NCBI GenBank assembly: GCA_038227045.1
Contig: JBBRQD010000003.1
Coordinates: forward strand, 86,561 to 150,560
Length of the DNA stretch: 64,000 nucleotides
DNA from: JANXLS01 sp038227045
Lineage (GTDB): Bacteria; Planctomycetota; SZUA-567; H5-PLA8
Reading direction: 5' to 3'
The notes beneath the pieces were generated by a model, which was given only the letters and a program-made list of their open reading frames with translations, was not told the origin of the DNA and did not search any database. Shown one piece after another: positions 25,355 to 33,616 of the stretch. Position numbers and translations under genes: made by a program. Position 1 is the stretch's first letter. Each line of letters begins with the position of its first letter.

Positions 25355-25485
25355 CAAATTGCATTCGCTGAATAATTTCAACTTTCTTTGTAGTGTTCGG
25401 CCGTCTTTCTCCCGGACTGGTTTAGTCATTGAAGTCAACGTGTCGGTCCCGATATGCTTGTAATACTCCTTGAAAGAAGCCAACC

Positions 25486-28400
25486 GTGCGCGAAGTTTTA
25501 AATTGTTTTGTTGCGCTGCTTTTCGTTTCGTCCGCTTCGGGCGGAGAGGGCGCGAGTGCCAATGCGCTTCCGGCGCCGTCGGCTACTCACGTCGACTTCG
25601 TGCGCGACATACAACCCATTTTTGCCGCGCGGTGCTACGCCTGCCACGGTCCTGAAAAACAGAAGAGCGCCTACAGGCTCGATTCCAAACCCATCGCTTT
25701 GAAAGGTGGTGACGATCACGCGCCCAACATACTGCCCGGAAAAAGCGCGGAGAGTCCGCTGATTCGTTTTGTGGCCGGGTTGATGGATGAAGGCTGGATG
25801 CCGCCGCAAAAGAAAGGCGAGAAGACCGAGCCGCTATCCGTAGCGCAAGTGGCGCTGCTGCGCGCGTGGATCGATCAGGGTGCGGATTGGCCGGAGAGCG
25901 CCGATTTGAAGCAAAAAGATTTGCTCGACTGGTGGTCGCTTCGGCCGCTCAAGAAGCTCGAACTCCCCGCAATGCAGAACGTGAACGCGGCGCTGCGCAA
26001 TCCGATTGACCGGTTCATTCAAGTCAAACTCGATGAAAAGAAATTGCAGCCCGCGCCAGAAGCGGACCGCCGCACGCTGATTCGGCGCTTGTCGTTCGAT
26101 TTGACTGGCCTTCCGCCGACGCCAGAGGAAGTCGGCGCGTTTGAAAAAGACGCGGACGAGCACGCGTATGAAAAGCTGGTCGATCGCCTGCTCGATTCGC
26201 CGCGTTACGGAGAGCGCTGGGGGCGGCATTGGCTCGACGTGGTGCACTACGGCGACACGCACGGCTACGACAAGGATCAACCGCGTCCCAACGCGTGGCC
26301 GTACCGCGATTACGCGATTCGCGCGTTCAACGCGGACAAGCCATACAGACGCTTCATCGAAGAGCAGATCGCTGGCGACGCGCTTTTTCCAGGCGATTCC
26401 GATGGACTGTATGCGCTGGGGTTCATTGCGGCGGGGCCGTGGGATTTGATCGGCCACGCCGAAGTGCCCGAAACGAAAACGGACGGAAAAATCGCGCGGC
26501 TTCTGGACCGCGACGACATGGTTGCCAACACGCTCAATTCATTCTGCGGATTGACCGTGCAGTGCGCGCGCTGCCACAATCATAAATTCGACCCGATCAA
26601 GCAGGAGGACTATTACCGGCTGCAAGCGGTCTTCGCCGCGCTCGACCGCGCCGACCGGCCCGTTGATGCCGATGCAAAGACGACCCAGCGCCGGCAGGAA
26701 TTGACGGCGCGCGAACGCGAATTGAAGGCCGGTAAGAAAGAGCTCGATGCGCGCATCCTGAAAGGCAGCGGCGCGGAACTGGCCGATCTCGACAAGAAAA
26801 TCGAAGCGCTCAGCAAGCCCGCCAATGAGGGTATCAATCCGGCCTACGGCTATCATAGCCACATCGTTTTGAACGCCGACGCGGCCAAATGGGTGCAGGT
26901 CGATTTGGGCGAATCGCGGGTTCTCGAAGAGGTAGCGCTGTGCGGTTGCAACGACAGTTTCAACAACATCGGCGCGGGGTTCGGATTTCCGGCGCGCTTC
27001 AAAATCGACGTGTCGGACGATCCCGAATTCAAGACGGCGGACGTGATCGCCGATCGGACTCAGGAGGATTTCAAAAATCCCGGCGTGCTTCCGCAGCGCT
27101 TTGCGGCGAACGGCAAGCGCGGCCGATTTGTGCGCGTGACAGCGACGAAGCTTGCGCCGCGCTCGAACGATTTCATCTTCGCGCTGGCGGAATTTCAGGC
27201 CTTCGATGCTACGAAGAAAAATGTGGCGCTGAACGGCGCCGTAACAGCCCTGGATTCCATCGAAGCCCCGGTGCGCTGGAGTAAAAAAAATCTCACCGAC
27301 GGAGTGTATCCCGCATCGAAAGAAGCCGGCGGCAATCCCGATGAATTGGCGGCGTTGAAATTGCGGCGCGATGCGCTGCTTGACAAAGCGCTGGGCGCCG
27401 CGGGCAAGGCCGAGCAGACGGCGCTTGAAAATAATCTGCGCGAGACGCACGCTGAATTAGTCAAACTGCCGCCAGCCAAAATGGTTTACGCCGGCACGAT
27501 TCATTACGGCAGTGGCGCGTTCAGCGGCACCGGGCCGAACGGCGGAAAGCCGCGCGCCATCAATATTCTCGCGCGCGGGGATGTGCGCAAGCCACTCGAC
27601 GAAGTCGGTCCGGGCGTGCCGGCGTTGATCCGCGGCGAGCCCGTCGAATTCAAACTTCCCGCGGACGCTCCCGAAAGCGCCCGGCGCGCCGCGCTCGCAA
27701 AGTGGCTCACAGATCCGCGCAACCCGCTGACCTGGCGTACGATTGTCAACCGCGTCTGGCACTATCATTTCGGGCGCGGGTTGGCGGATTCCCCCAACGA
27801 TCTCGGGCGCATGGGCCGCACGCCGTCGCATCCGGAATTGCTCGATTGGCTCGCGGCGGATTTTCGCGACAACGGGCAATCGATAAAGGCACTGCACCGG
27901 CTGATCGTCACCAGCGCCGCGTATCGGCGCGCTTCCACTGGAAACGCGCAGAACGAAAAAATCGACGCGAACAACGAGTTTCTCTGGCGCATGAACCGGC
28001 GCAAATTAGAGGCGGAATCCGTGCGCGATTCGATCTTGTTCGTCGCCGGAAAACTCGATTTGAAGATGGGCGGCCCCGGGTTTCAGGATTTCAAAATTGA
28101 AAAGCCGGAGCATTCGCCGCATTACGAATACGCTCTGTCGGATCCGGAGGACGCGGCCACGCAACGGCGTTCGGTGTATCGGTTTCTGGTGCGCTCGCAG
28201 CCGCAGCCGTTCATGTCGGCGCTGGATTGCGCGGACCCGTCCGTCTCCGTGGACAAGCGTAACGCGACGCTGACGGCGCTGCAGGCGCTGGCACTGCTCA
28301 ACGACAAACTGAGCGTCGCGATGGCGCGTCATTTCGCGGCACGCGTCGAAAAGCTCGCGCCGGATGTGAAGGGCCGCATTGCCGCGGCCCTGCGGATTGC

Positions 28401-28521
28401 GTTGTCGCGCGAGCCGCTGGACAGCGAAATCGATTCACTGAGCGATTACGTGCAGCGCTTTGGGTTGCCGGCGGCCTGCCGCGTGATCGTGAATCTCAAT
28501 GAATTCTCTTTCGTTGACTGA
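25486..28521 (+). CDS. PSCyt1/DUF1549/DUF1553 secreted cytochrome-domain protein
   Basis: The 1011-residue protein starts at GTG 25486 with a hydrophobic leader (about residues 1-25). The PSCyt1 cytochrome domain has CYACH (50-54) in FAARCYACHGPEKQ, followed by a KGEKTEPLS loop. DUF1549 (about 170-390) holds FDLTGLPPTPEEV and YGERWGRHWLDVVHYGDTHG. A discoidin-like segment (about 440-570, WVQVDLGESRVLEEVALCGC) lies in the middle and DUF1553 (about 740-1000; WRTIVNRVWHYHFGRGLADS, DSPNDLG) at the end. These proteins are abundant in planctomycetes and usually lie next to a DUF1501 sulfatase-like gene, which is absent here. Presumed role: periplasmic breakdown of complex organics. Confidence 0.93.
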   Translation: MREVLNCFVALLFVSSASGGEGASANALPAPSATHVDFVRDIQPIFAARCYACHGPEKQKSAYRLDSKPIALKGGDDHAPNILPGKSAESPLIRFVAGLMDEGWMPPQKKGEKTEPLSVAQVALLRAWIDQGADWPESADLKQKDLLDWWSLRPLKKLELPAMQNVNAALRNPIDRFIQVKLDEKKLQPAPEADRRTLIRRLSFDLTGLPPTPEEVGAFEKDADEHAYEKLVDRLLDSPRYGERWGRHWLDVVHYGDTHGYDKDQPRPNAWPYRDYAIRAFNADKPYRRFIEEQIAGDALFPGDSDGLYALGFIAAGPWDLIGHAEVPETKTDGKIARLLDRDDMVANTLNSFCGLTVQCARCHNHKFDPIKQEDYYRLQAVFAALDRADRPVDADAKTTQRRQELTARERELKAGKKELDARILKGSGAELADLDKKIEALSKPANEGINPAYGYHSHIVLNADAAKWVQVDLGESRVLEEVALCGCNDSFNNIGAGFGFPARFKIDVSDDPEFKTADVIADRTQEDFKNPGVLPQRFAANGKRGRFVRVTATKLAPRSNDFIFALAEFQAFDATKKNVALNGAVTALDSIEAPVRWSKKNLTDGVYPASKEAGGNPDELAALKLRRDALLDKALGAAGKAEQTALENNLRETHAELVKLPPAKMVYAGTIHYGSGAFSGTGPNGGKPRAINILARGDVRKPLDEVGPGVPALIRGEPVEFKLPADAPESARRAALAKWLTDPRNPLTWRTIVNRVWHYHFGRGLADSPNDLGRMGRTPSHPELLDWLAADFRDNGQSIKALHRLIVTSAAYRRASTGNAQNEKIDANNEFLWRMNRRKLEAESVRDSILFVAGKLDLKMGGPGFQDFKIEKPEHSPHYEYALSDPEDAATQRRSVYRFLVRSQPQPFMSALDCADPSVSVDKRNATLTALQALALLNDKLSVAMARHFAARVEKLAPDVKGRIAAALRIALSREPLDSEIDSLSDYVQRFGLPAACRVIVNLNEFSFVD

Positions 28522-28558
28522 ACCGTTGAAACTGCAACGGCGAAGACCAACAGCTTTT

Positions 28559-28589
28559 AACCGCGGATAACGCGGATATTCGCGGATTT
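28559..28589. repeat. Dispersed CGCGGAT intergenic repeat
   Basis: AACCGCGGATAACGCGGATA plus TTCGCGGATTT: three spaced CGCGGAT units. Similar to 25254-25280. It lies between the DUF1553 gene and the PQQ-like gene. Confidence 0.7.
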
Positions 28590-28713
28590 CCGCTGACAAA
28601 TATTTTGGTTATTTTTCAGGGCGAAGTAGATTCGCCACTCTGTGTCTTTCCGTTTGCGCAGGCGACGCAGCGCGATTATCGTCGCTCCATGGTTGTTTTT
28701 TGGAGACTTGCTC

Positions 28714-30072
28714 ATGCGTACTATCGCACTGCTTTTTCTGGCATCATCCCTGTTGTTTGCTTTCGGGACGAGGGCTGACGATTGGCCGCAGTGGATGGGG
28801 CCGCAGCGCGATGACGTGTGGCGCGAGGAGGGCATCCTTGAGAAATTTCCGGTGGGCGGGCCGAAGGTGCTCTGGCGCGTGCCGGTTGGGCTGGGCTATT
28901 CCGGTCCGGCGGTGGCCAATGGGCGAGTGTATGTGACCGATCGAAAACTCGCGCCCGGTTCCAAGGTGGCGGCCAGCGGTTTTCAAAAGGGCCAGATACT
29001 GGGTAACGAGCGGATCGTGTGTTTAAACCAGGCGGATGGAAAGGAAATCTGGAAATACGAATACGATTGTCCTTACGACGTTCAATACTCCAACGGTCCG
29101 CGTACCACGCCGCTTGTCTCGGGTGGCAAGGTTTATACCTTGGGTACAGAGGGAAACCTCGTCTGTCTCGACGCCGAAAAAGGCACATTGGTTTGGGCGC
29201 ATGAGTACAAGAATGACTTGCAGACCACCTCGCCGGTCTGGGGCTTCGCGGCGTCTCCGCTTCTCGATGGCAACAAATTAATCTGCCTGGCGCGCGGCAA
29301 TGGCTGCACCGCGATCGCGTATGACAAGGATACGGGTAAGGAATTGTGGCGCGCTCTTTCCGCGCAGGAACCGGGCTATTGCCCGCCGGTCGTCTATGAG
29401 TTGAATGGCAAACGCCAGTTGATTATCTGGCATCCCGAGGCGGTCAATGGTTTGAATCCGGAGACCGGCGAAGTTTTCTGGACGCAGAAATTTACCGCGA
29501 AAGCCGGACTTTCGGTTCCGATGCCGCGCAAATTGAAACTGGCGGACGGCAGCGACGGGCTGTTCATCACCTCGTTTTACAACGGCTCCATGATGCTGAA
29601 ATTCGAGGCCGGCAAAGAGCAGCCCAGCGTGGTGTGGCGGGGAAACAGCATCAGCGAGAGGAAAACCGACGGTCTGCACAGCATCATTCCGACGCCGTTC
29701 ATCGAAGGCGGTTTCATCTATGGAGTCTGCAGCTATGGGCAATTTCGCTGCCTGAATGCCGAAACCGGCGAGCGTGTCTGGGAGAGTTTCATTCCGACCG
29801 GCGGACCCTACCCGAACCCTGAGGGTGTTCGCTGGGCGAATGCGTTCATTATCAAGAATGGCGAAAACTTTTTTATTCCCAATGAAAAAGGCGATTTGAT
29901 CATCGCCAAGCTCAGCTCGAAAGGATTCGAAGAACTCAGCCGCGCGCATCTGCTGGAGCCAGATAATCATTCGGCGGGCAGGCCCGTGGTATGGTCGCAT
30001 CCCGCGTTCGCTGGCCGCTGCATTTTCACGCGAAACGACAGCGAGCTTGTGTGCGTGTCGCTTGCAAAATAA
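28714..30072 (+). CDS. Secreted PQQ-like beta-propeller protein
   Basis: The ATG at 28714 follows GGAGAC (28702-28707) and gives a signal peptide (about residues 1-21, LLFLASSLLFAFGTRA). The 452-residue product carries repeated propeller blades of the PQQ/pyrrolo-quinoline type, each with a WRVPVG/W-like closing motif: GNLVCLDAEKGTLVW, TAIAYDKDTGKELWR, NGLNPETGEVFWTQKF, FRCLNAETGERVWESF. No PQQ-ligand set typical of methanol dehydrogenase is visible, so it may be a structural propeller or outer-membrane-assembly-like (BamB-type) protein. It follows the DUF1553 gene by 192 bp and is terminated by the hairpin at 30089-30125. Confidence 0.85.
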   Translation: MRTIALLFLASSLLFAFGTRADDWPQWMGPQRDDVWREEGILEKFPVGGPKVLWRVPVGLGYSGPAVANGRVYVTDRKLAPGSKVAASGFQKGQILGNERIVCLNQADGKEIWKYEYDCPYDVQYSNGPRTTPLVSGGKVYTLGTEGNLVCLDAEKGTLVWAHEYKNDLQTTSPVWGFAASPLLDGNKLICLARGNGCTAIAYDKDTGKELWRALSAQEPGYCPPVVYELNGKRQLIIWHPEAVNGLNPETGEVFWTQKFTAKAGLSVPMPRKLKLADGSDGLFITSFYNGSMMLKFEAGKEQPSVVWRGNSISERKTDGLHSIIPTPFIEGGFIYGVCSYGQFRCLNAETGERVWESFIPTGGPYPNPEGVRWANAFIIKNGENFFIPNEKGDLIIAKLSSKGFEELSRAHLLEPDNHSAGRPVVWSHPAFAGRCIFTRNDSELVCVSLAK

Positions 30073-30088
30073 GCATACGCAAAACAAC

Positions 30089-30125
30089 CGGCCCCTCGCA
30101 CTTCCAAAGAAATGGTGAGGGGCCG
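30089..30125. terminator. Hairpin between convergent PQQ-like gene and rpsI
   Basis: CGGCCCCTC pairs with GAGGGGCCG (30089-30097 with 30117-30125) around an A-rich loop; the minus-strand side runs into GGTTGTTTTGC, and the plus side into TTGATTGATT. Confidence 0.7.
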
Positions 30126-30161
30126 TTGATTGATTCGATAACGATGGACCGTCCAGCCGGT

Positions 30162-30569
30162 TTAACGCTTGGAATACTGGAAGCGGCGGCGGGCGCCGGC
30201 TTGCCCGTACTTCTTGCGTTCGACCATGCGGGAGTCGCGGGTCAGGTAACCTTCGGTCCGGAGACCCTTCTCCAAGGCGCGATCGTACAGCAGTAGCGCG
30301 CGGGCGATGCCCATGCGAACCGCTTCAGCCTGGCCGGTGATGCCGCCACCGTTGACTTCGGCGAAGACGTCGAACGCCGTCGTCAGTTTGACAAAGCGCA
30401 AAGCCGACGTGACCGCAGCCTGCTGATTGCCCTGCGAAAAGAAATTGTTCAATTCGCGACCGTTGATCACGATGTGACCGGTGCCCGGTCGCAGACGCAC
30501 GCTCGCCGTGGAACATTTGCGCCGGCCCGTGCCCCAATAATATCCGCCCGTTTTGTCTTCGTTACTCAC
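30162..30569 (-). CDS. rpsI: 30S ribosomal protein S9
   Basis: The 135-residue protein has the S9 signature GTGRRKCSTASVRLRPGTGH, GGGITGQAEAVRMGIARALL and the conserved basic C-terminus ending RRRFQYSKR. It follows rplM on the same strand with 62 bp between them, the usual L13-S9 operon. Confidence 0.98.
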   Translation of the reverse strand: MSNEDKTGGYYWGTGRRKCSTASVRLRPGTGHIVINGRELNNFFSQGNQQAAVTSALRFVKLTTAFDVFAEVNGGGITGQAEAVRMGIARALLLYDRALEKGLRTEGYLTRDSRMVERKKYGQAGARRRFQYSKR

Positions 30570-30631
30570 TGCCGTCCCCCGCTTCTTCTATTTTTGAAAC
30601 CAAACGATTCAGAAATCAAAATTTAACAATC

Positions 30632-31138
30632 TTAAGCCAGTTTGGCCTTGGCCAAAGGCGCCCACGGTTCGGGCTTTTGCGCGGCGTGCGGATGGTCCGC
30701 GCCGACATACACCTTCAATTTGGAGAACATGACCTTGCCGAGCATGGTTTTGGGCAACATGCGGCGCACCGATTCGGTGATGATCGTGTTCGGATTCTTC
30801 AACTGCTCCTGAGCCAGCGTGCGCACGCGCAAGCCGCCTGGAAAGCCGGACCATTTGCGGTACGTCTTGGAATCCATTTTATTCTGGTGAACCGAGATTT
30901 TCTCGGAGTTGATCACGACTACGAAATCGCCCGTGTCGATGTGGCGCGTGTAGACCGCTTTGTCCTTGCCCATCAGGCGACGCGCGATCAGGGTCGAAAT
31001 GCGCCCCAGCGACTGCCCGGCGGCATCGACAATGAACCACTTCTGCTGCGTCTCGCCCGATTTGGCGGTATAGGTCTTGAACGCCTTGGCCTTCGCCGTT
31101 TTCGAGGGTGCTGCTGTTTCTGTTGCTGCCGCGGACAT
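30632..31138 (-). CDS. rplM: 50S ribosomal protein L13
   Basis: Start at 31138: CTCCTC at 31150-31155 (GAGGAG on the coding strand) is about 12 bp upstream; the longer frame to 31243 would run through the leader. The 168-residue product carries an N-terminal Ala/Thr/Lys-rich extension of about 20 residues, then the L13 core (KWFIVDAAGQSLGRISTLIA, KMDSKTYRKWSGFPGGLR, ESVRRMLPKTMLGKVMFSKL). The L13-S9 pair forms a two-gene operon. The leader contains a stable hairpin (31185-31206) that could serve in feedback control. Confidence 0.97.
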   Translation of the reverse strand: MSAAATETAAPSKTAKAKAFKTYTAKSGETQQKWFIVDAAGQSLGRISTLIARRLMGKDKAVYTRHIDTGDFVVVINSEKISVHQNKMDSKTYRKWSGFPGGLRVRTLAQEQLKNPNTIITESVRRMLPKTMLGKVMFSKLKVYVGADHPHAAQKPEPWAPLAKAKLA

Positions 31139-31184
31139 GGCTGTTGGAACTCCTCTTGCAAAACGAAACTGATGAAAACAATAA

Positions 31185-31206
31185 CCGCCCAGAGACTTCC
31201 GGGCGG
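31185..31206 (-). promoter_or_regulatory. Leader hairpin upstream of rplM
   Basis: On the minus strand CCGCCCGGA pairs with TCTGGGCGG around AGTC, followed by TTATTGTTTT, which is terminator-like. It lies about 45 bp upstream of the rplM start, so it may be an attenuator or an autoregulatory target of L13. Confidence 0.45.
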
Positions 31207-31271
31207 GAAAGGAACATAGTATAGAGGTTGCGGGGGATGTCAAGATCGATTTGCACGCTCTTTAAAGAATT

Positions 31272-31450
31272 TTCTCTCGCAAAGACGCAAAGGCGCAAAG
31301 AACGGCGAAGAGAAATTTTCACCGCAGGGGACGCAGAGGTTCGCAAAGGACAGCAAGAGCAAAATGCAAGGGAATTGCGAAAACGCGATTGTTCGTTTTT
31401 CGACAGATTGTCTTCGCCGTTCTTTGCGCCTTTGCGTCTTTGCGAGAGAA
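31272..31450. repeat. 179-bp fold-back element with perfect 40-bp arms
   Basis: 31272-31311 and 31411-31450 are perfect reverse complements over 40 bp (outer end TTCTCTCGCAAAGACGCAAA). The 99-bp centre is AT-richer and holds no gene. A 32-bp piece of the arm recurs upstream of nrdR (9384-9415), and a divergent relative lies at about 33512-33550. It is non-autonomous: no transposase is present. Confidence 0.85.
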
Positions 31451-31456
31451 TAGCTG

Positions 31457-33484
31457 TTAAGGCTCCCGGACGTTGTATTCCAACTTCCAAGCGCCCGCCC
31501 CATCGCATGCGTTGAACCACAACTCAAGCGTTCCAACGGCGGTGACGACGCTTTTCAAGCGGACGGGGACGGTGGTTCCAGGGGCGTCGAAAAGCGTCAC
31601 CGGGATCGTCGTTTCGATTGGCTCCAATTCGCGAATGGCGTCCTGTTGAATTTCGACGCGCGCGCCGATGCGGTCCTCGCGGCATTTGGCGGCGGAGAAG
31701 AATCGGAATTGCGCCGGTTCGCCGACTGTCAGGCCGAATTCCGCGCCGGGCACTTCGAATTCCGTGCCCTCATCCATCCCAAACGGCACGACGCAGAGCG
31801 CTTTGATCGGCGCTGAGAATCCAGGGACGGCGGGCTGCTGCGCTTCGACTCCGATGTAGTAGCTTCGCGGGACGCCGCCGCGAATGCGCACGCCTTGAGC
31901 ATTTTGGACGCGTCCGAAAAACGCCGCGCCGCGCGCGACGGCCAGTTCGGGGTCGGCGCCCGTCAGCACGCGCGGAGCGGCTTCGCTCCCCATCCACTTG
32001 CTCACAATTCCCGACAAGCGCTCGCGCAGTAGTGCGGATTTCATGACACCGCCGTTGAAGAGTATGGCGGTCGGGGTTTTAACTGAAGGTTGAAGGTCTG
32101 GGGTTTCGGTCGTTAGAAATTTGGCGAGATGTTTTGAAATCGACGGATCGGCGGCGTATGCCAGTCCCATTTCGCTGAGGCCCGGTCGGCTCGCGTGGCA
32201 TGGGCGCGCGGTGGAATCGCATTCGTCAAAGAAGCCGTCGAGGATGGCGCGCTTGGCGTCGGCGCATTCCAGCGACGCGTTGACGCTCTTGCCCACCACG
32301 TCGGTGCCGCGCGCGAGAATTGGAAGCGGCACATCGGTTCGGGGCTTGAGCACTTCGGCGTCTCGTAGTGCAGGTGTCCCGCCCGCCAGTTGCGCGACTT
32401 TCCGATGATTCTTCTTCGGTTTGCGGCGAATGTACAAACACGCCGCGGCGTCTGGCACGGCCGATTGATTAACGTCTGGCAGCCGGGACGCCTGCACCAC
32501 GGGTATTTGGATTGCCACCGGTTGAATGGGTTCTGGCGTTGGCGCGGGCTTTTCCAGCAGCCGTTCCTTCGCTTCGCGGCACGCGAGCGCCAAGCTGCGC
32601 ATTTGCCAGGCGTCGAGCGTGATTCCCTCCGCGCTGAGACGCGCGGCGGCCGAGCGCGCAAGCGTGAGATCCATGTTGTCGCCGCCGAGCAGAATGTGTT
32701 CGCCCACTGCAATGCGACGGAGCGCTATCGCGCCGAGTGCGTCTTCGACAGAGATCAGGCTGAAGTCGGTCGTGCCTCCGCCGATATCGACGATCAACAC
32801 CAGATCGCCGACATGCAGCAGGGTGCGCCACGCGTCGCGCGCATGCGCGATCCAGGCGTAAAAAGCGGCTTGCGGCTCCTCCAAAAGCGTCACGTCGGCG
32901 AGACCCGCGCGCCGTGCGGCTTCCAGAGTCAGATCGCGCGCGGCCGCGTCGAAACTGGCGGGAACGCAGAGCACGATTTTCTGGTCCTTGAGCGCCCCGC
33001 TTTTCGCATCGCGCCCCAGCGTGTCGTCCCACGCGCTCGCCAGATGCTGCAAAATCAGGCTGGACGCTTCGACGGGTGAAAGCTTCGGCGTGCCGGGATC
33101 GGCATTCCAAGGCAGCACCGCTGCGCGCCGTTTGGAACCGGGCTGCGAGAACCACGATTTTGCGGACGAAATCAGCCGCGACGGAACTTCTCCGCCGCGT
33201 GCGCGTGCAAATTCGCCGACAGTGTATTGAATGCCTTTTTCGGTGCGCGGCGCGCGGTCGCTCCACGGGAGCGACAAGCTTCCATGGGGCAGTTCGTTTT
33301 CAGCGGGAAGATAGACGCACGACGGCAGCAGCGGGCGGCGTTCGACAACGCCGGGCCTGACGGTCTGTGGGATTTCGAATGTATGGATGCGCGGAAAAAA
33401 AGACGTGTCTGAAAGTTCCGCGTAAGCCAGGGCGGTGTGGGTGGTGCCTAGATCGATGCCGACGATATAACGGCCGGTTGCCAT
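31457..33484 (-). CDS. Hsp70-family ATPase-like protein with an in-frame palindromic insertion
   Basis: Start at 33484 gives MATGRYIVGIDLGTTHTALA, the phosphate-1 loop of actin/Hsp70 proteins; an upstream ATG 16 codons earlier is possible. The 675-residue protein keeps the nucleotide-binding features: IVDIGGGTTDFSLISV (phosphate 2) and ILFNGGVMKSALLRERL (adenosine), plus a C-terminal beta-rich portion (about 560-675). It belongs to the long Hsp70-like proteins of environmental bacteria that are not DnaK; no DnaJ or GrpE is nearby. Residues about 329-374 come from a 136-bp element inserted in frame between the ATPase core and the segment beginning PILARGTDVVGKS. The function is unknown. Confidence 0.88.
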   Translation of the reverse strand: MATGRYIVGIDLGTTHTALAYAELSDTSFFPRIHTFEIPQTVRPGVVERRPLLPSCVYLPAENELPHGSLSLPWSDRAPRTEKGIQYTVGEFARARGGEVPSRLISSAKSWFSQPGSKRRAAVLPWNADPGTPKLSPVEASSLILQHLASAWDDTLGRDAKSGALKDQKIVLCVPASFDAAARDLTLEAARRAGLADVTLLEEPQAAFYAWIAHARDAWRTLLHVGDLVLIVDIGGGTTDFSLISVEDALGAIALRRIAVGEHILLGGDNMDLTLARSAAARLSAEGITLDAWQMRSLALACREAKERLLEKPAPTPEPIQPVAIQIPVVQASRLPDVNQSAVPDAAACLYIRRKPKKNHRKVAQLAGGTPALRDAEVLKPRTDVPLPILARGTDVVGKSVNASLECADAKRAILDGFFDECDSTARPCHASRPGLSEMGLAYAADPSISKHLAKFLTTETPDLQPSVKTPTAILFNGGVMKSALLRERLSGIVSKWMGSEAAPRVLTGADPELAVARGAAFFGRVQNAQGVRIRGGVPRSYYIGVEAQQPAVPGFSAPIKALCVVPFGMDEGTEFEVPGAEFGLTVGEPAQFRFFSAAKCREDRIGARVEIQQDAIRELEPIETTIPVTLFDAPGTTVPVRLKSVVTAVGTLELWFNACDGAGAWKLEYNVREP
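32365..32500. repeat. Palindromic (fold-back) element inside the Hsp70-like coding sequence
   Basis: Ends are 25-bp imperfect inverted repeats (32365-32389 and 32476-32500; 21 of 25 bases pair), outer part GTGCAGGYGTCCC. The element is read through in frame and encodes a 45-residue Arg/Lys/Ala-rich segment with QASRLP and AGGTPALRD at its ends. Such coding insertions recall Rickettsia palindromic elements. Confidence 0.8.
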
Positions 33485-33511
33485 GCGTGTGATCACTGTG
33501 AAGGGGATTTT

Positions 33512-33550
33512 AACGCAAAGACACGAAGGCACAAAGACACAAAGAAAAAG
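33512..33550. repeat. Tandem ACAAAGAC-like repeat upstream of the Hsp70-like gene
   Basis: AACGCAAAGACACGAAGGCA followed by CAAAGACACAAAGAA is a degenerate relative of the 31.3 kb arm. It lies 28 bp upstream of the Hsp70-like start; a nearby palindrome GACCCCGGCAGGGGTC lies at 33587-33602. Confidence 0.55.
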
Positions 33551-33616
33551 ATGAGGTAACTAACCAGATTTGCCGCGAGGCTTTTTGACCCCGGCAGGGG
33601 TCGTTCGTTGAACCAC

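Noticed and set aside
31272..31450. Intact insertion sequence
   Set aside because: Inverted arms only; no open frame for a transposase between them.
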